Made by a program: the position numbers and the translations under genes. Under the pieces are notes generated by a model, which saw only the letters and a list, made by a program, of their open reading frames with translations, made no database searches and was not told the DNA's origin. A stretch of DNA of 64,000 bases from Daphnia carinata (taxonomy: Eukaryota; Arthropoda; Branchiopoda; Diplostraca; Daphniidae): assembly GCF_022539665.2 (NCBI RefSeq), contig NC_081332.1, forward strand, positions 6,042,303 to 6,106,302, written 5' to 3'. Positions 23,360-34,621 of the stretch are shown here, piece by piece (position 1 is the stretch's first letter; each line of letters starts with the position of its first letter).

Positions 23360-26300
23360 AGTGGTCTTTTTCAGAATGGGTGAGGGATTAAATAGTTCTC
23401 CAAAATCAAATTTGCTGAAAACTGGGCAGCCTTCACTGTTGAAAATTGGTGTTGGCAATGTACTTGCTAGTCTTGGTTCAGAAATTTCTGTTTAGACAAA
23501 CTCTGAAAGAACAGAGGTTGGTGACACAGATGCTACCTTGGTTGCTCATGCAAGTTTGGCAATTCAGGACCTCCTCTTCTTTTTTTTGCTTTATAATTTT
23601 TTCTTCGTTTCATTTAACTTCCGTTTAGTTTGATTTTTGTTTTCTTATCAGATAAATCCAGCTTTTTTCCTGAAAATCAATGGAATAAACTGGCAGGTCT
23701 TACTTAAATGTAAAGATTAACACATACCTGTGAAAAGCGAGAGCTTAGCTGTTAGCTGTTTTTCCATTTCTTAAGGATTGGAAGCATGGTTCCTGGTGTT
23801 TTTTCAGAAACGGCTGGCATATCCAAATCATTGCAATCAGGATCTGTATGAAGCTGTTCAGCAGCATAATCAACAGCAGTCATCCATTCTTCCCTAGAAT
23901 CCAATAACAAATTTATGCTCTCAGTTTGTTATATGATGCACAAGAAAACCACAATGTATGAAAATTTTTAAAATTAGGTTTTGACCCTTCACATACCTTT
24001 TTTTCAGGCTCAATATGAAAACTCGTTTCAATTACATTCATCCATTTAAGACCTCCAATCTGAAAGGTGCATGGTTTGGGTGATCCCCTGGCATCATGCA
24101 AAAACAAAGTAAAGATATTCTAAGACATATTGGTTACTAAAATGTTATACCGCTTTCATAATTTTGCATCCTTTCACAGTAAAATTGTTGAGTGGTTAAG
24201 CAAGTCCTAAGTTTGGCTTTGGTTTATGCTTGGATCCTAGTAATAATCAATAATCCCGTATAACAAAACATCCTTGACGCCAATTTTTTTTGAGTTCTCC
24301 TAGGAAACAAAATAAACATTGAATGTGAATGAGAATGCATAATATATTCCACATCAACAATTTGATTGCAAGCTGCACGTAAGTCTCTGAAGAAGAGCTT
24401 ACTCAACTTACCTCTTTAAAGCAGCTAGCCGTCCTTTATGATAAAAGGAGTTTTTCGTAGAATCTATTGCACCAAACATTTTGTTGCAATAACGGCCTTT
24501 TCCCTTGTTTCACTGAATTTTTTCGGTATTAGCTTCGATGCTAGCAGACAATAACAGCAAAGCTATCAATGGAATTTTCGTACTACACAGATAGATGGAG
24601 GCCATGAACAATAACAAAGTAACTAAATTTTATTGAATTTGTAATATAAGACTTAATTTTTTTTTAAATTTCAATAGGCAATCTTAGGGGTTTATTTTAC
24701 TACGTTTGTTTTTTGAACTACGGTTCATACGATTTTTTGTATACTTTCTCTGCTTAGACTGCCCTAAGGTGGAGGCGTCCTCAAGCTAGATTTGGCTTGA
24801 AAGGTAGTACAAAAAACAAATGTAGTAAAATAAATTCTTATGATTGTCTATTGAAATTTTAAGAAAATTTTAATTCTTATATTATACAAATATAATAATA
24901 TTCTTATATCTTATACAAATTCAACACAATTTAGTTACTTTGTTATTGCTCATGGTTTCCATCTGCTTATACTGCCCTCAAGTGGAGGCGTCCTGAAGCT
25001 GGATTTGGCTTGAAATGCCGTTCCCTAAAGAAAATAACAATAGACTTGTTTCGTATAGTTTGATCTATGGAGTGATCAGTGATAATGTTGAGAGATCAAA
25101 TAATTAATAATAAAGTTTAAAGGTTATAAGATGAGAGGCAGTTTTTGTAAATGGAAAAAGAGAAAACAAGTACTTGAAAGTGTCGTCTAAACAAAATTTG
25201 TAGGAAATGACCCAAAAAATCAAGAGCCTTATAAAACGCGAGGGTCCATTGACATCGTCGCTCTTAAAAAGTAACTCTCTCCTGAAGATTTTGTCATTTC
25301 TAGCTTATTGACCAACATTTCAACTGAAAGTGTATCTACAGTTGAAGATCTCAATAGCAATAAGGTTGGTGTTGAATTGGAAGAATGTCTAGCAGCTAAC
25401 ACCTCACACTTAACAGGTATGTGTTAATCTTTAAGTTTAAGGAAGACAGGCCAGCTTATTCCATCTGTTTTCAGGGAAAAGGCAAACAGAGTTTGTCAAA
25501 ACCGGTATTCCTGAACCAAGACAAACAAGTACACCGCCAACACCAATTTTCAACAGTGAAGGCTGCCTAGTATTCAGCAAATTTGATTTAGGAGAACTAT
25601 CTAATCCCTCACCCATTCTGAACAAGACCACTTTAGATTCAAAAGTGGCAACAAAAAAAAACTCAAAGCCAAAGTTAAAATCTTGGATGGCCAAGCTGAA
25701 GTTGAGAATGCGAGAAGTATTGAAGAGAAACGGGCATGAAAAGGTGCCCTGCAAATAGCCAAAGTCTTTCAGGTAAACTTTCAATTTGACAAACATATTT
25801 GTAAGATCTTAAATAATTTTAACCTTTCTGTATTGCAATAGGTAAAAAAACAATGTGGAATTACTTGCTAAATCTATTAAGAAACAAGATGAAATCAAAT
25901 CAGATAGTAAAAAGAAGTTGGCTGAACGCATTGAAGAATAGGAAAAGAGAAAGGAATAACAACAGAAAACGAAAAAACCCAACATTAAGAAAAAGAAAAC
26001 TGAAAAGAAAGAACATAATCCGAATGAACACCTCACACTTTACAGGTACGTTTTAACATTTACATTTAAGGAAGACCGGCCAGTTTATTCCATTGATTTT
26101 CAGGGAAAAAGCTGTAATTGTCTGATAAGACAACGAAAATCAAACTTAAACGGAAGCTAGAAGGAATGAAGAAGAAATTAAAAAGGAAAAGTAAGAAGAA
26201 GAGGTCCTGCATTGCCAAACATGCTCGAGCAACAAGGCAGTATCTGTGTCATCAACCTCTGGTCTTTCAGAGTTTGTTAAAACAGAAATTCCTGAACCAA

Positions 26301-26570
26301 GACTAGCAAGTACACTGCCAACAACAATTTTTAACAGTGAAGGCTGTCTAGTTTCCAGCAAATTTGATTTTGGAGAACTTTCTAATTCCTCACCCATTCT
26401 GGAAACGACCACTTTAGATCCAAAGTGGCAACGATTAAAATGAAAGAAAATAAAATTTAAACCCAAGATGAAAATCTTAGTAGGCCAAGCTGAAGTTGAG
26501 AATGCAAGAAGCATTGAAGAGAAACAGGCATGAAATGGTGCTCTGCAAATAGCTGAAGGTTTTCAGGTAA
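23360..26570. pseudogene. Multiplied remnants of a Lys/Glu-rich coding sequence inside the inverted-repeat arms
   Basis: Three related pieces are seen: about 25450-25790 (plus), 26240-26540 (plus) and inverted at about 23360-23520. They share a frame with EFVKTEIPEPR, TIFNSEGCLVSS and KFDFGELSNSSP. Each is followed by a Lys-rich stretch and intron-like GTAAAC..TTGCAATAG spacers. Stops and frame changes break them all. They look like copied exons of a captured host gene or degenerate element protein; I cannot name the source. Confidence 0.45.
24590..25020. repeat. Central repeat core of the 6.6-kb element
   Basis: Two direct copies of a CTGCCCT..GTGGAGGCGTCCT..AAGCT..GATTTGGCTTGAAA block (near 24758 and 24970) flank the symmetry axis. 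They are embedded in inverted AT-rich sequence containing AACAAAGTAACTAAATT-type words. This is a nested repeat rather than a gene. Confidence 0.55.
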
Positions 26571-28199
26571 ACTTCCAATTTGACAAAAATATTTGTAAGA
26601 TCTTCAAAACTTTTAACCTTTCTGTATTGCAATAGGTAAAAGACTATGTGGAATTGCTTGCCAAATCAATTAATGAACGAGATCAAATCAGAAAGTCACA
26701 TAAATTGCGCCGAACGAATCGAAGAAAAGGAAAAGAGAAAAGAATAACAACAGAAAAAGAGAAAAGCCAGCATGTAGAAAAAGAAAACTGAAAAGAAAGA
26801 ACATAAAGTGAATAAACTAAAGAAAAGAGGCAAATTTGTCGTATGAAAGACTGAAACTGACTCATGGATGAGCTAAACTCGTGTTCTTTTATGTGCAGCT
26901 ATGCGTGATAGTTTTTTAGAAAAATACACTGGCATGCCTTCCATGATCGTGGAAAATTTGAAGAAAAAAAAATCTTAGATTCATTTAAAAAGGTTTAGTG
27001 TCTTCACTAATAACAGACTCCCATTTAAAAAAAAGTCCGTCATGGTAGAAAATTGATTTGGCCTTATTAGTAACTTTGTTAACGCAAAGTGTAAAGGTTC
27101 CTTATATCTCAATGTAGTATGTAATGTGTAATAAGGTAATCAATAGCTGCTTGAAAATGTGCAAAAGGTGAAAACAGGACACGAAGAACGAGCAAAATCA
27201 TTTATAGCAGTAGGTTTTGATTTTAATATATTTATTGGGCTCTTTGAAATTGTTAAAAGAATTGAAAATGTATAAGGAATAAATGGTATTGGAATCTTGA
27301 ATTACAATAGTCCTTGTTGCCTCAGATGATAGTTTAAGTTTGTAATATTATTCCTATAAACATTACTTATCAAATGTTAATAATAATAAACTAGTCTTCG
27401 TGGTACATATCTTTGTTCCCAGCAACCACAAAAGCCCCGCGGAACTTATTCAGTTTCCGTATTCACAACGAATCAGTGGTCTTTACCTATGGCATAAGCA
27501 TCGACAAAGGGAAGTGATAAGGGAAATGGACTGGGGGTTGGGAGGAATGATCAAAGAGGGTGGACAGAACAAGGCTAAGTGCGGAAAACTTATAATTCTT
27601 ATATTATATTTAAAGAAGCTAAAGTAGTTCAATAAACAAAAATTGTGAAAAATGAACTTTATTTAACGGGATATTAGCAATAGATAAATACTAACATAAT
27701 CCGAAATCCGATAGCTACATAATAAATAATCAAAGATTAACTAGCGTATATACGCTAACATTGTTTCATATGGGCAAACCTTATAGAAGGTCACGGTTTC
27801 AGCAACCTTTATATATTCCAACTTCCACGGAATAGGAAGTGGGAAATACTTTTGGAAACTCAATAAAGATTTAGGAACATGGAAATTAAGCGGAGAAAAA
27901 GGCCCAGTTTAATGGAGAAAAAGGCCCACTTTAAAATTTGGAATAAAGTGGGCCTTTTTTGTATGGGCCTTTTTCGCGGGCCTTTTTCGTCTGGGCCTTT
28001 TTCGTCTGGGCCTTTTTCTCCGCCAATCTAAAAGAAAATGTAATGAACCGAGTTTTTCGCTTGTGTTTCCAACTATCGAAACGGCAAGCCAATCTATATT
28101 TTCTGTTCTTACGTTTTCTTTCTTTTTCTTTAAGTTTTCTCTGCTTGGCTGTTGAATATTTTGTGAAAATCATGTCACAATATTTATCTAATCAGTGAT

Positions 28200-29800
28200 C
28201 GCAATTCTTATGTTTTTTACATAAGCTCCCATGACACTAATTTGGGACAGCAGACTACGTACTAAGACACACGTTATGCTTTTCTAGATATTTTTATTCA
28301 GTATGGCATAATCGTACGATGTTGGATTGCCAACATAAAGGCTGAAGGATCTATACTCTATGGGAACTATATATAAGTTTTTTTTTCTTTATTTTTGAAT
28401 TTTTTGCCATTTGGTGAGATATTTTGAAATCACTTGGTACACCTTATACTAAAGCAATATCATCAATACTGGTATCAATAGATTCGTTTAAGTTTCCTTT
28501 ACATGGCTGTTAAATATTTTATGAAAATCATGTGAGAATACTTATCTAATGGCTGATTGTAATTCTTATCTATTTTCCATAAGCTCCCGTGACGCTAATT
28601 TGGGACAGCAGACTACATACAGAAAGACTTGTTATGCTTTTGAACTTCTTTGTGTGAACCATGGCATAGTCGTAAGACGTTCGATTGCCAGACCAAAAGG
28701 TTAATGGTTCTATACTGTCAAGTCATTGTTTTAAATTTTTTAATCCTCCTTTCCTCATTTTCCCCGTTCTTGTTAGATTTTTTAAAATCACTTAAGATAC
28801 CTTACACCACTGCAATATCAACAATATTAGGATCGATTGATTCGTTTAAGTTTTCTCTACATGGCTATTGAATGTCATATGAAAATCATGTAAAAATATG
28901 CATCTAATCGATGATTGCAATTCTTATGTTTTTTACATAAGCTCCCGTGACGCTAATTTGGGACAGCAGACTACATACTAGATGACATATTATGCTTTTG
29001 AAAAATGTTTAATTCAAGATGGCATAGTCGTAAGACGTGGGATTGCTAACCAATAGGATCGTGGTTCTATACTGACCAGTCACTACTATATCATTTTTTG
29101 AATTTTCCCATTTTTTGTGAGATATTTTTAAATCACTTAAGATACCTTACACTAACACAATATAAAAAATATTAGGATCAATGGATTCGTTGAAGTTTTC
29201 TCTCCATGGTTGTCGAATATTTTGTGAAAATCATGTTATAATATTCATCTAATCGGTGATTGCAAGTCTTGTGTTTTTTGCATAAGCTCCCATGACGCTA
29301 ATTTGGGACAGCACACTACATACTAAATGACTTATTATAGTTTTCTGTTACAATATGTCAAGGGTGGCATAGTCGTAAGACGTTGGATTGCTAACCTGAA
29401 GAGTCATGGTTCAATTCCAGTTGTAGAAAATCAAAACTTACTTTTGCCTAAATTTTTCACTTTTTATCACATTTTGTGAGATTCTTTTAAATCTTCAATG
29501 ACGCCTTGAGCTAACGCAATATCAACAAACACTGGTATCAATAGAATCGATAAACTTTCCTCTACATGGCAGTTGAATTTATCATGAAAATCATGTGATA
29601 ATATTAATCTAATTAGTCATTGCAATTCTTATGTTTTTTACATAAGCCCCCGTGACGCTAATTTGGGACAGCAGACTACATACTAAGTGACATATTATGC
29701 TTTTCAAAAAAATTTATTTGCCATGGCGTAGTGGTAAGACGTTGGATTGCTAACACCAAATGGTATGGTTCTATACTGACAGTGCACAACATGCAAAGTT
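28200..29800 (+). repeat. Five-unit tandem array, unit about 355 bp, each with a tRNA-like core
   Basis: Each unit contains TTTTTTACATAAGCTCCCGT, then GACGCTAATTTGGGACAGCA, then a tRNA-like core, then a conserved spacer with ATCACTTAAGATACCTTACA. Cores start near 28302, 28660, 29019, 29362 and 29722, so spacing is 343-360 bp. Units differ by many substitutions, so the array is not brand new. Confidence 0.85.
29362..29425 (+). pseudogene. tRNA-like sequence, best of five in the array
   Basis: GGCATAGTCGTAAGACGTTG resembles a D-arm/A-box, TTGGATTGCTAACC an anticodon arm with GCT in the anticodon position (serine-like), and GGTTCAATTCC a B-box. The acceptor stem is poor. The other four units have the weaker GGTTCTATACT in the B-box position. 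Probably tRNA-derived rather than functional tRNA. Confidence 0.45.
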
Positions 29801-30119
29801 CAATTAAATCGATTTGTAATTTTTCCCTATGTGTGAGATATTTTGAAATCATTAAAGACATATTCAACTAACGCAATATCAACAAACATTGCGATTAATA
29901 GATTCATATAAATTTTCCCTACATGGCTGTTGTTGTTTTTCGTTGTTGTTTTACATCATTCTTGATTTTTTCACATTTCGTGCGATATTGTTGCATCGCA
30001 GTTTGTAAGAAAAATTGCAGAAAAAAGAAAACTCATTAAGAATTTTTTACTTCGTCGCTATATGTTTACTGCTGTATGATAGTTTCCTAGCGTTCTGCAA
30101 AATAGCTATTCAGTTTTAA

Positions 30120-30190
30120 CTTCTATCTGGCATTGAACTGCAGTCCTTATTATCATGAGTCTAATGCTTTACCTCTGAGCTACCAAACTT
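30120..30190 (-). pseudogene. tRNA-Met-like sequence
   Basis: On the minus strand: GGTAGCTCAGAGGTAAAGCA (A-box-like), GACTCATGA placing CAT in the anticodon loop, and AGTTCAATGCC (B-box-like). The acceptor stem pairs poorly. A tRNA or tRNA-derived relic; a covariance-model scan would decide. Confidence 0.45.
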
Positions 30191-30344
30191 CTGATGATAA
30201 AACTTCTATTTATAAATACTATTTAAATGTTACCCCAAAATGCAGACAAAAATATTACTTTTTGGGGATTTTATTTGACATGATAGGCAGATATCGTCTA
30301 TCGTCCCTATAAATACATCGAATGTATTAATTAAACACAAGATT

Positions 30345-30416
30345 ATATTTGAGCTGCTGAGAATTGAACCTCAGACCTCCGTCTCACCATCCAGACATTC
30401 ATCCACTGTGCCATTT
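30345..30416 (-). pseudogene. tRNA-like sequence
   Basis: On the minus strand: TGGCACAGTGGATGAATGTC followed by a possible GTCT/AGAC anticodon stem and GAGGTTCAATTCTC (B-box-like). Anticodon identity is unclear. Confidence 0.4.
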
Positions 30417-31448
30417 CGTAAGATAAAAAATGAAAATTACCGCCACCCCACGCCCTTCGAAAACAGTGTCCAGAATTAGCGCTTTCGCTTAAAGCACAAT
30501 CAAATGGGGCTATGACGAGAACAACAAAACAGTTTTTTTTTTATTTTTACTTAAAACCAATGACTTATTAACAAATTTCTTCTACGACAAGTAAAAGGAA
30601 CATGAAAAGCGTGAAAAACCACTGAAATTTCTGAAAAAAACTACAAATAAACTTGTGTCCCAATAAGGGACAACAGTTTCCGAAAAATTTCTCGTTTAGT
30701 CACTGGTAAAATGAAATAAAAAATACGGAATTACCTTTAAAAATATAAAAAGTTTATTGGCTTTGAAGTTACGAAAAAAAAAGTGAAAGAATGTAAATTA
30801 ATTTTTTAAAAAGGCTGCGTGGATGAACCCAGACTAGATTCTAAGTCCCTAAAGTATTTTTGCGTTATTTCTATGAAAATGATTCAAAAAACGGATAAAT
30901 ATCCTACATCAATCGATTTATTTTTGAATTCTGCGTCGATTGATGTAAAAATATTGAAAAAAAGTTTTTTTTTTTTTTTTTTCGAAAATATCTGTGTCCT
31001 AAATTAGCGTCGGCTGTCCCAAATTAGCAGGAATGGGGGTTTTTTCTGGTTTGTAATATTAGAATAATACTAGCATTTAATGGGACAGACTTGTACTTAA
31101 TCTGTAGAACTTAACTTGCTCTACTGTTTGATATAATTATTTAATGGGTTTCTTCAATTTTACCTTAGAAATTTCCTGTGCCGTCCAGGTGTCAGCTAAC
31201 AAATCGTACGCTGTTTAGGTTTTTCGCCCGCAAGCAAAACGCACAGATTTCAATTACCGTTTTCTCGAATATTGTTATGTTTTAAATTTTGCCCTTTTGA
31301 TAAATTGCGTAACCCCCTTTTAGTTTATAATTCGCCTATAAGATGTCCCAATAGAACCCCTATCAGTATACCATTCGTGATGCGACGAAATGTATGTTTT
31401 TTGTCCCAAATTAGCAGGAACCGGGCCTGTGTCCCAATTCGCTCTTTT

Positions 31449-31987
31449 ACCTTAGTTCACAAATACTGTATTGCGAATTTCTATTTAATGCTTGATGCTT
31501 AGCGCTCTTGATGCATAGCATTTAACTTGAAACCGTTGTTAAGAAATTGAAACCTATTTTCAGGTGAGAAATGGGCTGTGAGTTAATCACGGGTCAAATT
31601 AAGTTTACAGGCAAAAAGTACTGCTGCTATGATAACGCCCAGTCGACTCACGTCACGAAAATAGAGCCGAAGATTCCCAAATTAGCTGCTTTGGTGATTG
31701 CATCATCAACTGAAGTGCGTATAGTTATGGGGGGCGTAATTTTTAAACGTAATTTTTGGTTTTCTTTACTTTGATGAATTGGGGAAAAAGACCATCACGT
31801 CTATTTGCTTCTTACTTTGCGTTCCATTTTGCCTATTTAATAAATTTCATTTCCAACAAGGTCGCTATTTCTGTCTTTATTGTTTCTCCTAGAATGTTGG
31901 TGTTAAACAATAGTGTCACTACATATTTGGATAAAATTTACTTTTCAATGACAAGAATAGTTAAACTTGAATTTCAAGCGGATTCCT
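31449..31987. other. 3' flank of pseudokinase-caspase copy 3
   Basis: Non-coding; nearly identical to 35490-36020, with similarity to 11200-11510. Part of the duplicated unit. Confidence 0.6.
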
Positions 31988-34621
31988 CTACCGAGCGCTA
32001 TTGTTAACGAAGAAATTGTTTCGTTCTGCGAGTCGGCGATTGCTGGATTCACTGTCGTTATCTTTTGCATCGTCATCAGTAAAGACTATCTGGTTGCTGC
32101 GCCTGAACACGATGTATTTCCTGAGGTAGGTTTCGCACGAAATCGTTTGCCTATATTCTTTGTTCTGTATCTTGTTGTTCATGGTGGACTGAACACCGTT
32201 CTCTCCTCTCAAAATCCCCTCCAGGTCCCGAATGTTCTTGTCATCCGGCAACAAGCCATCACACGCACTGATTAAATACTCTTCTTCCATTTTCTGACAC
32301 AAGGCTTGAATGAAATAGGTTCCTTGTATCGCGTCAGAAATAAGACACGAGAATATATATAGGAATGATTGATTCTATCATTCATGAGAATCATCTATAT
32401 AACACTTACCAGTACAAGCATTCCGTAACGAAACGAACCCCGGAATAGTTGATTTGATGGTCATAAAATCCATGATAGGTGGATTCCGATTGAGCTTGTC
32501 TTCTGTGACGTTGAAGGATTTAAAGCAATTTGATATGTATTTGATGACAGCGGATGCAGGACTCAGCAGCACGGTGGATTCTTTGTTTCCTTCTGCACTG
32601 TCTATAAATAATAAATAAATATATATTGTTATCCTAAATACATCACTAGATTTAAATACTAGCTACGACAAATTGCATTCCCGTCCTTAACTGTATTACG
32701 ATGAATATGCAAAATACCTGATCCTGGGAAGGTTAATGGTACGACCTGTGTTTGACTCTGTTCCAGATCTCCTTGGCAAGCTTGTACGATGAAGATTTTT
32801 GGTTTGCCGTACAGGCTCGGACAAAAGTTATAAGAAAACTTGTACTTGAGCTTGTTAATGTTGACGTAATGCCCGTCAAAGCCGGCAATAGCGTTCTCTA
32901 TGCCGTGGGACAAGAGGCAAACGACTAGGCAGCCATATTGCGAGAAATCTCTAGCTGCCAGTTTTTCCATTTCGCCTTTGATATCATACGACATTAAATC
33001 GTGATGAACGACAACATCAAAACCCAATTTCAAGAAAATGCATTTTAAGTTTGTCCAATCATGTTCACTTCCAGCCCGATGTGGAAGCTATGGTAAAAAA
33101 AAATTAGATATTTTAAATTCGTCGTTCAAGATGAAAGTGAATTATGAAAGGCCAATTTATTTACCGCGGAGAAATATTCCTGGTTAAAAATAACACAAAG
33201 GCCTGGCTTATTAGAATCGTATATCGGATAGTGTTCCTTGAGTGGTGGTCGAAAATATTCATGGTCGAGTACTTGCGAAAGGCTTGGCCGCTGTTTTTCA
33301 TCGAACTGGATCATTTGCTTCATCAAAGCTATAGCAGTTTCATTCTGTAGTCCTGATGGCTGCCATTTTTCTTTGTACACAAAGTATTTCGAATTGCGAA
33401 TGTTCATGAGGCGTGCGCCTTCACCATCACCAAACGGATGGGTCGGCCTGGCATCCCCATCGTCTGTTCCAGTCAAGATGTAGTAATAGAAACAGCCGAG
33501 AATAAACACATCCAAGGACTGATGAAGTGGCTGATTCTTGCGTCGGCTCTCCGGGGATTCCCACCCTTCCGACGCAACAGTTCCAGACAAATCCTTATCC
33601 GGATCAAGCATTCTGCTCAACCGGAAATCTGTTATTTTGATTGCGTAACGAATCGAGCCATTGCCCGACCGGACTTCCTTCACAAGGAAACTGCTCGGCT
33701 TTACGTTACGATGGACAAAATGATTTTGATGAAGGTAGTCAAGTCCCCTGGTTGCCTGGAATAAGATTCCTTTTACCGTTAGGGATGATAAAATGGCCGT
33801 TTTCAACGGAACATTTACGGACTTTTGTTCAAAGATATCAGCAATAGAGCACAAGCACAGCTCTGTGGCAATATACCTATGTAAGAAATTGGGGTTTACC
33901 ATCAGCAATAGAAATAAAAGAAACGTATTTGCCTTACACAAAATCGTTTGTTTCATCCGTTTCATAGCAGAAATAGCGAATAAAGTTTTCGTGAATATTC
34001 AATTCACGTAGAATACGAAATTCACGTTCAATTTTAGACAACAAATCTTCCCTGATTAGTTTTTTCTCGATGGCTACTGGAATGTCGTACTCGTGAAAAC
34101 CTTGGAAAATTCGACGTCGATTGGACGATGTTTGTCTTGGAGAGTTCAAAAATATTTTGGGCTCGCACTTCCGGAGTCCTTCATTGTTCACCAACCACTT
34201 GCAGTCGTAGCTCAGTTTGCCACGATTTCGTACCCAAGCTCTACCTGTAAACTCCACCATTTTGGGACGTACGTATTATGTATTATTAGCAATGTAATGT
34301 CGTATTGTCTGTTAGTTAATTGGGGTGACCTACCTTTAAACCTATCACTTTTGGAAACCACACCCAGTGATTTAGCTCTCCGAATCGCCTCTCGAATTTT
34401 GCTAAACGTTTAAGTTCACACCAAGTGCATAGAGCATCAAAATATAGCCTATTTAAAAGACTTAATTTGCTTCTTATATACCTGTAAACATCATTGTTGG
34501 TGTTAAGAGAAATCCTGATTTGACAAGAAGTTGGCTCATCTTGCTCTGGTAATCCGTCTTCAGCCAGTCCAGCACTGGATGAACCATCACCACCATTTTC
34601 CTGACGATTATCTGGTTTCAT
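31988..34621 (-). CDS. Pseudokinase-caspase fusion protein, copy 3 (intact)
   Basis: Seven exons join in phase: 34482-34621, 34334-34401, 33938-34244, 33165-33876, 32718-33087, 32410-32601 and 31988-32322, giving 707 residues. Order: acidic N-terminus (about 1-70), IRE1-like pseudokinase (about 105-400), caspase p20 and p10 (about 400-675), Ser/Asn-rich tail. Kinase signs: EYDIPVAIEKK (lysine position is Glu), YIATELCLCS, FVHRNVKPSS (HRD to HRN), ITDFRLSRM (DFG to DFR), LDVFILGCFYYYILTG. Caspase signs: NKPGLCVIFNQEYF, LPHRAGSEHDW, CLLSHGIENA, FIVQACQGD, PGFVSLRNA, YFIQALCQKM. The catalytic His and Cys are both present. An upstream ATG (about 34690) matching the start in the sister gene runs into a stop after 20 codons, so translation must begin at 34621. 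I infer cytosolic location, as no signal peptide or membrane helix is seen. Confidence 0.85.

Larger units (their letters stand above)
21458..28022. mobile_element. 6.6-kb long-inverted-repeat element with AAAAAGGCCC terminal arrays
   Basis: Left end (21458-21605) and right end (27890-28022) are inverted copies built from repeats of GACGAAAAAGGCCCA-type units. A small hairpin around AAAGTGGGCC follows. Similarity in inverted orientation continues inward: 21610-22100 matches 27400-27890, and 22100-24000 matches 25400-27350 less well. The symmetry axis is near 24740. Flanks match a continuous region in the sister unit (about 34855-34920), showing an insertion with loss of about 60 bp; no clean target-site duplication is visible. 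No transposase, integrase or polymerase is recognised. The superfamily is unknown: it could be a non-autonomous DNA transposon or a foldback element. Confidence 0.75.
28115..31448. mobile_element. 3.3-kb insertion carrying tRNA-like repeats and GTCCCAAATTAGC motifs
   Basis: Borders are inferred by comparison with the sister unit. Sequence up to about 28115 matches 34920-35010, and from about 31448 on it matches 35490 onward; the stretch between has no counterpart. It is AT-rich and holds a five-unit tandem array, two further tRNA-like sequences and many copies, in both orientations, of GTCCCAAATTAGC (for example near 28233, 28592, 28951, 29295, 29656, 31017 and 31402). There is no sizeable coding region. 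The class is unknown. Confidence 0.6.

Noticed and set aside
21458-28022. Polinton/Maverick or virus-derived element.
   Set aside because: Long inverted repeats prompted the idea, but no polymerase, integrase, ATPase or capsid-like frame is present.
28200-29800. Tandem array as a CRISPR.
   Set aside because: Units are 355 bp with diverged tRNA-like cores in a eukaryotic genome; there are no short identical repeats with unique spacers.
33144-34413. Several plus-strand open frames of 60-108 codons over the kinase-caspase genes (also at 12589, 16527, 37493 and 38148).
   Set aside because: They are antisense shadows of the conserved minus-strand exons; the minus strand carries recognised domains, clean splice phases and paralogue conservation.
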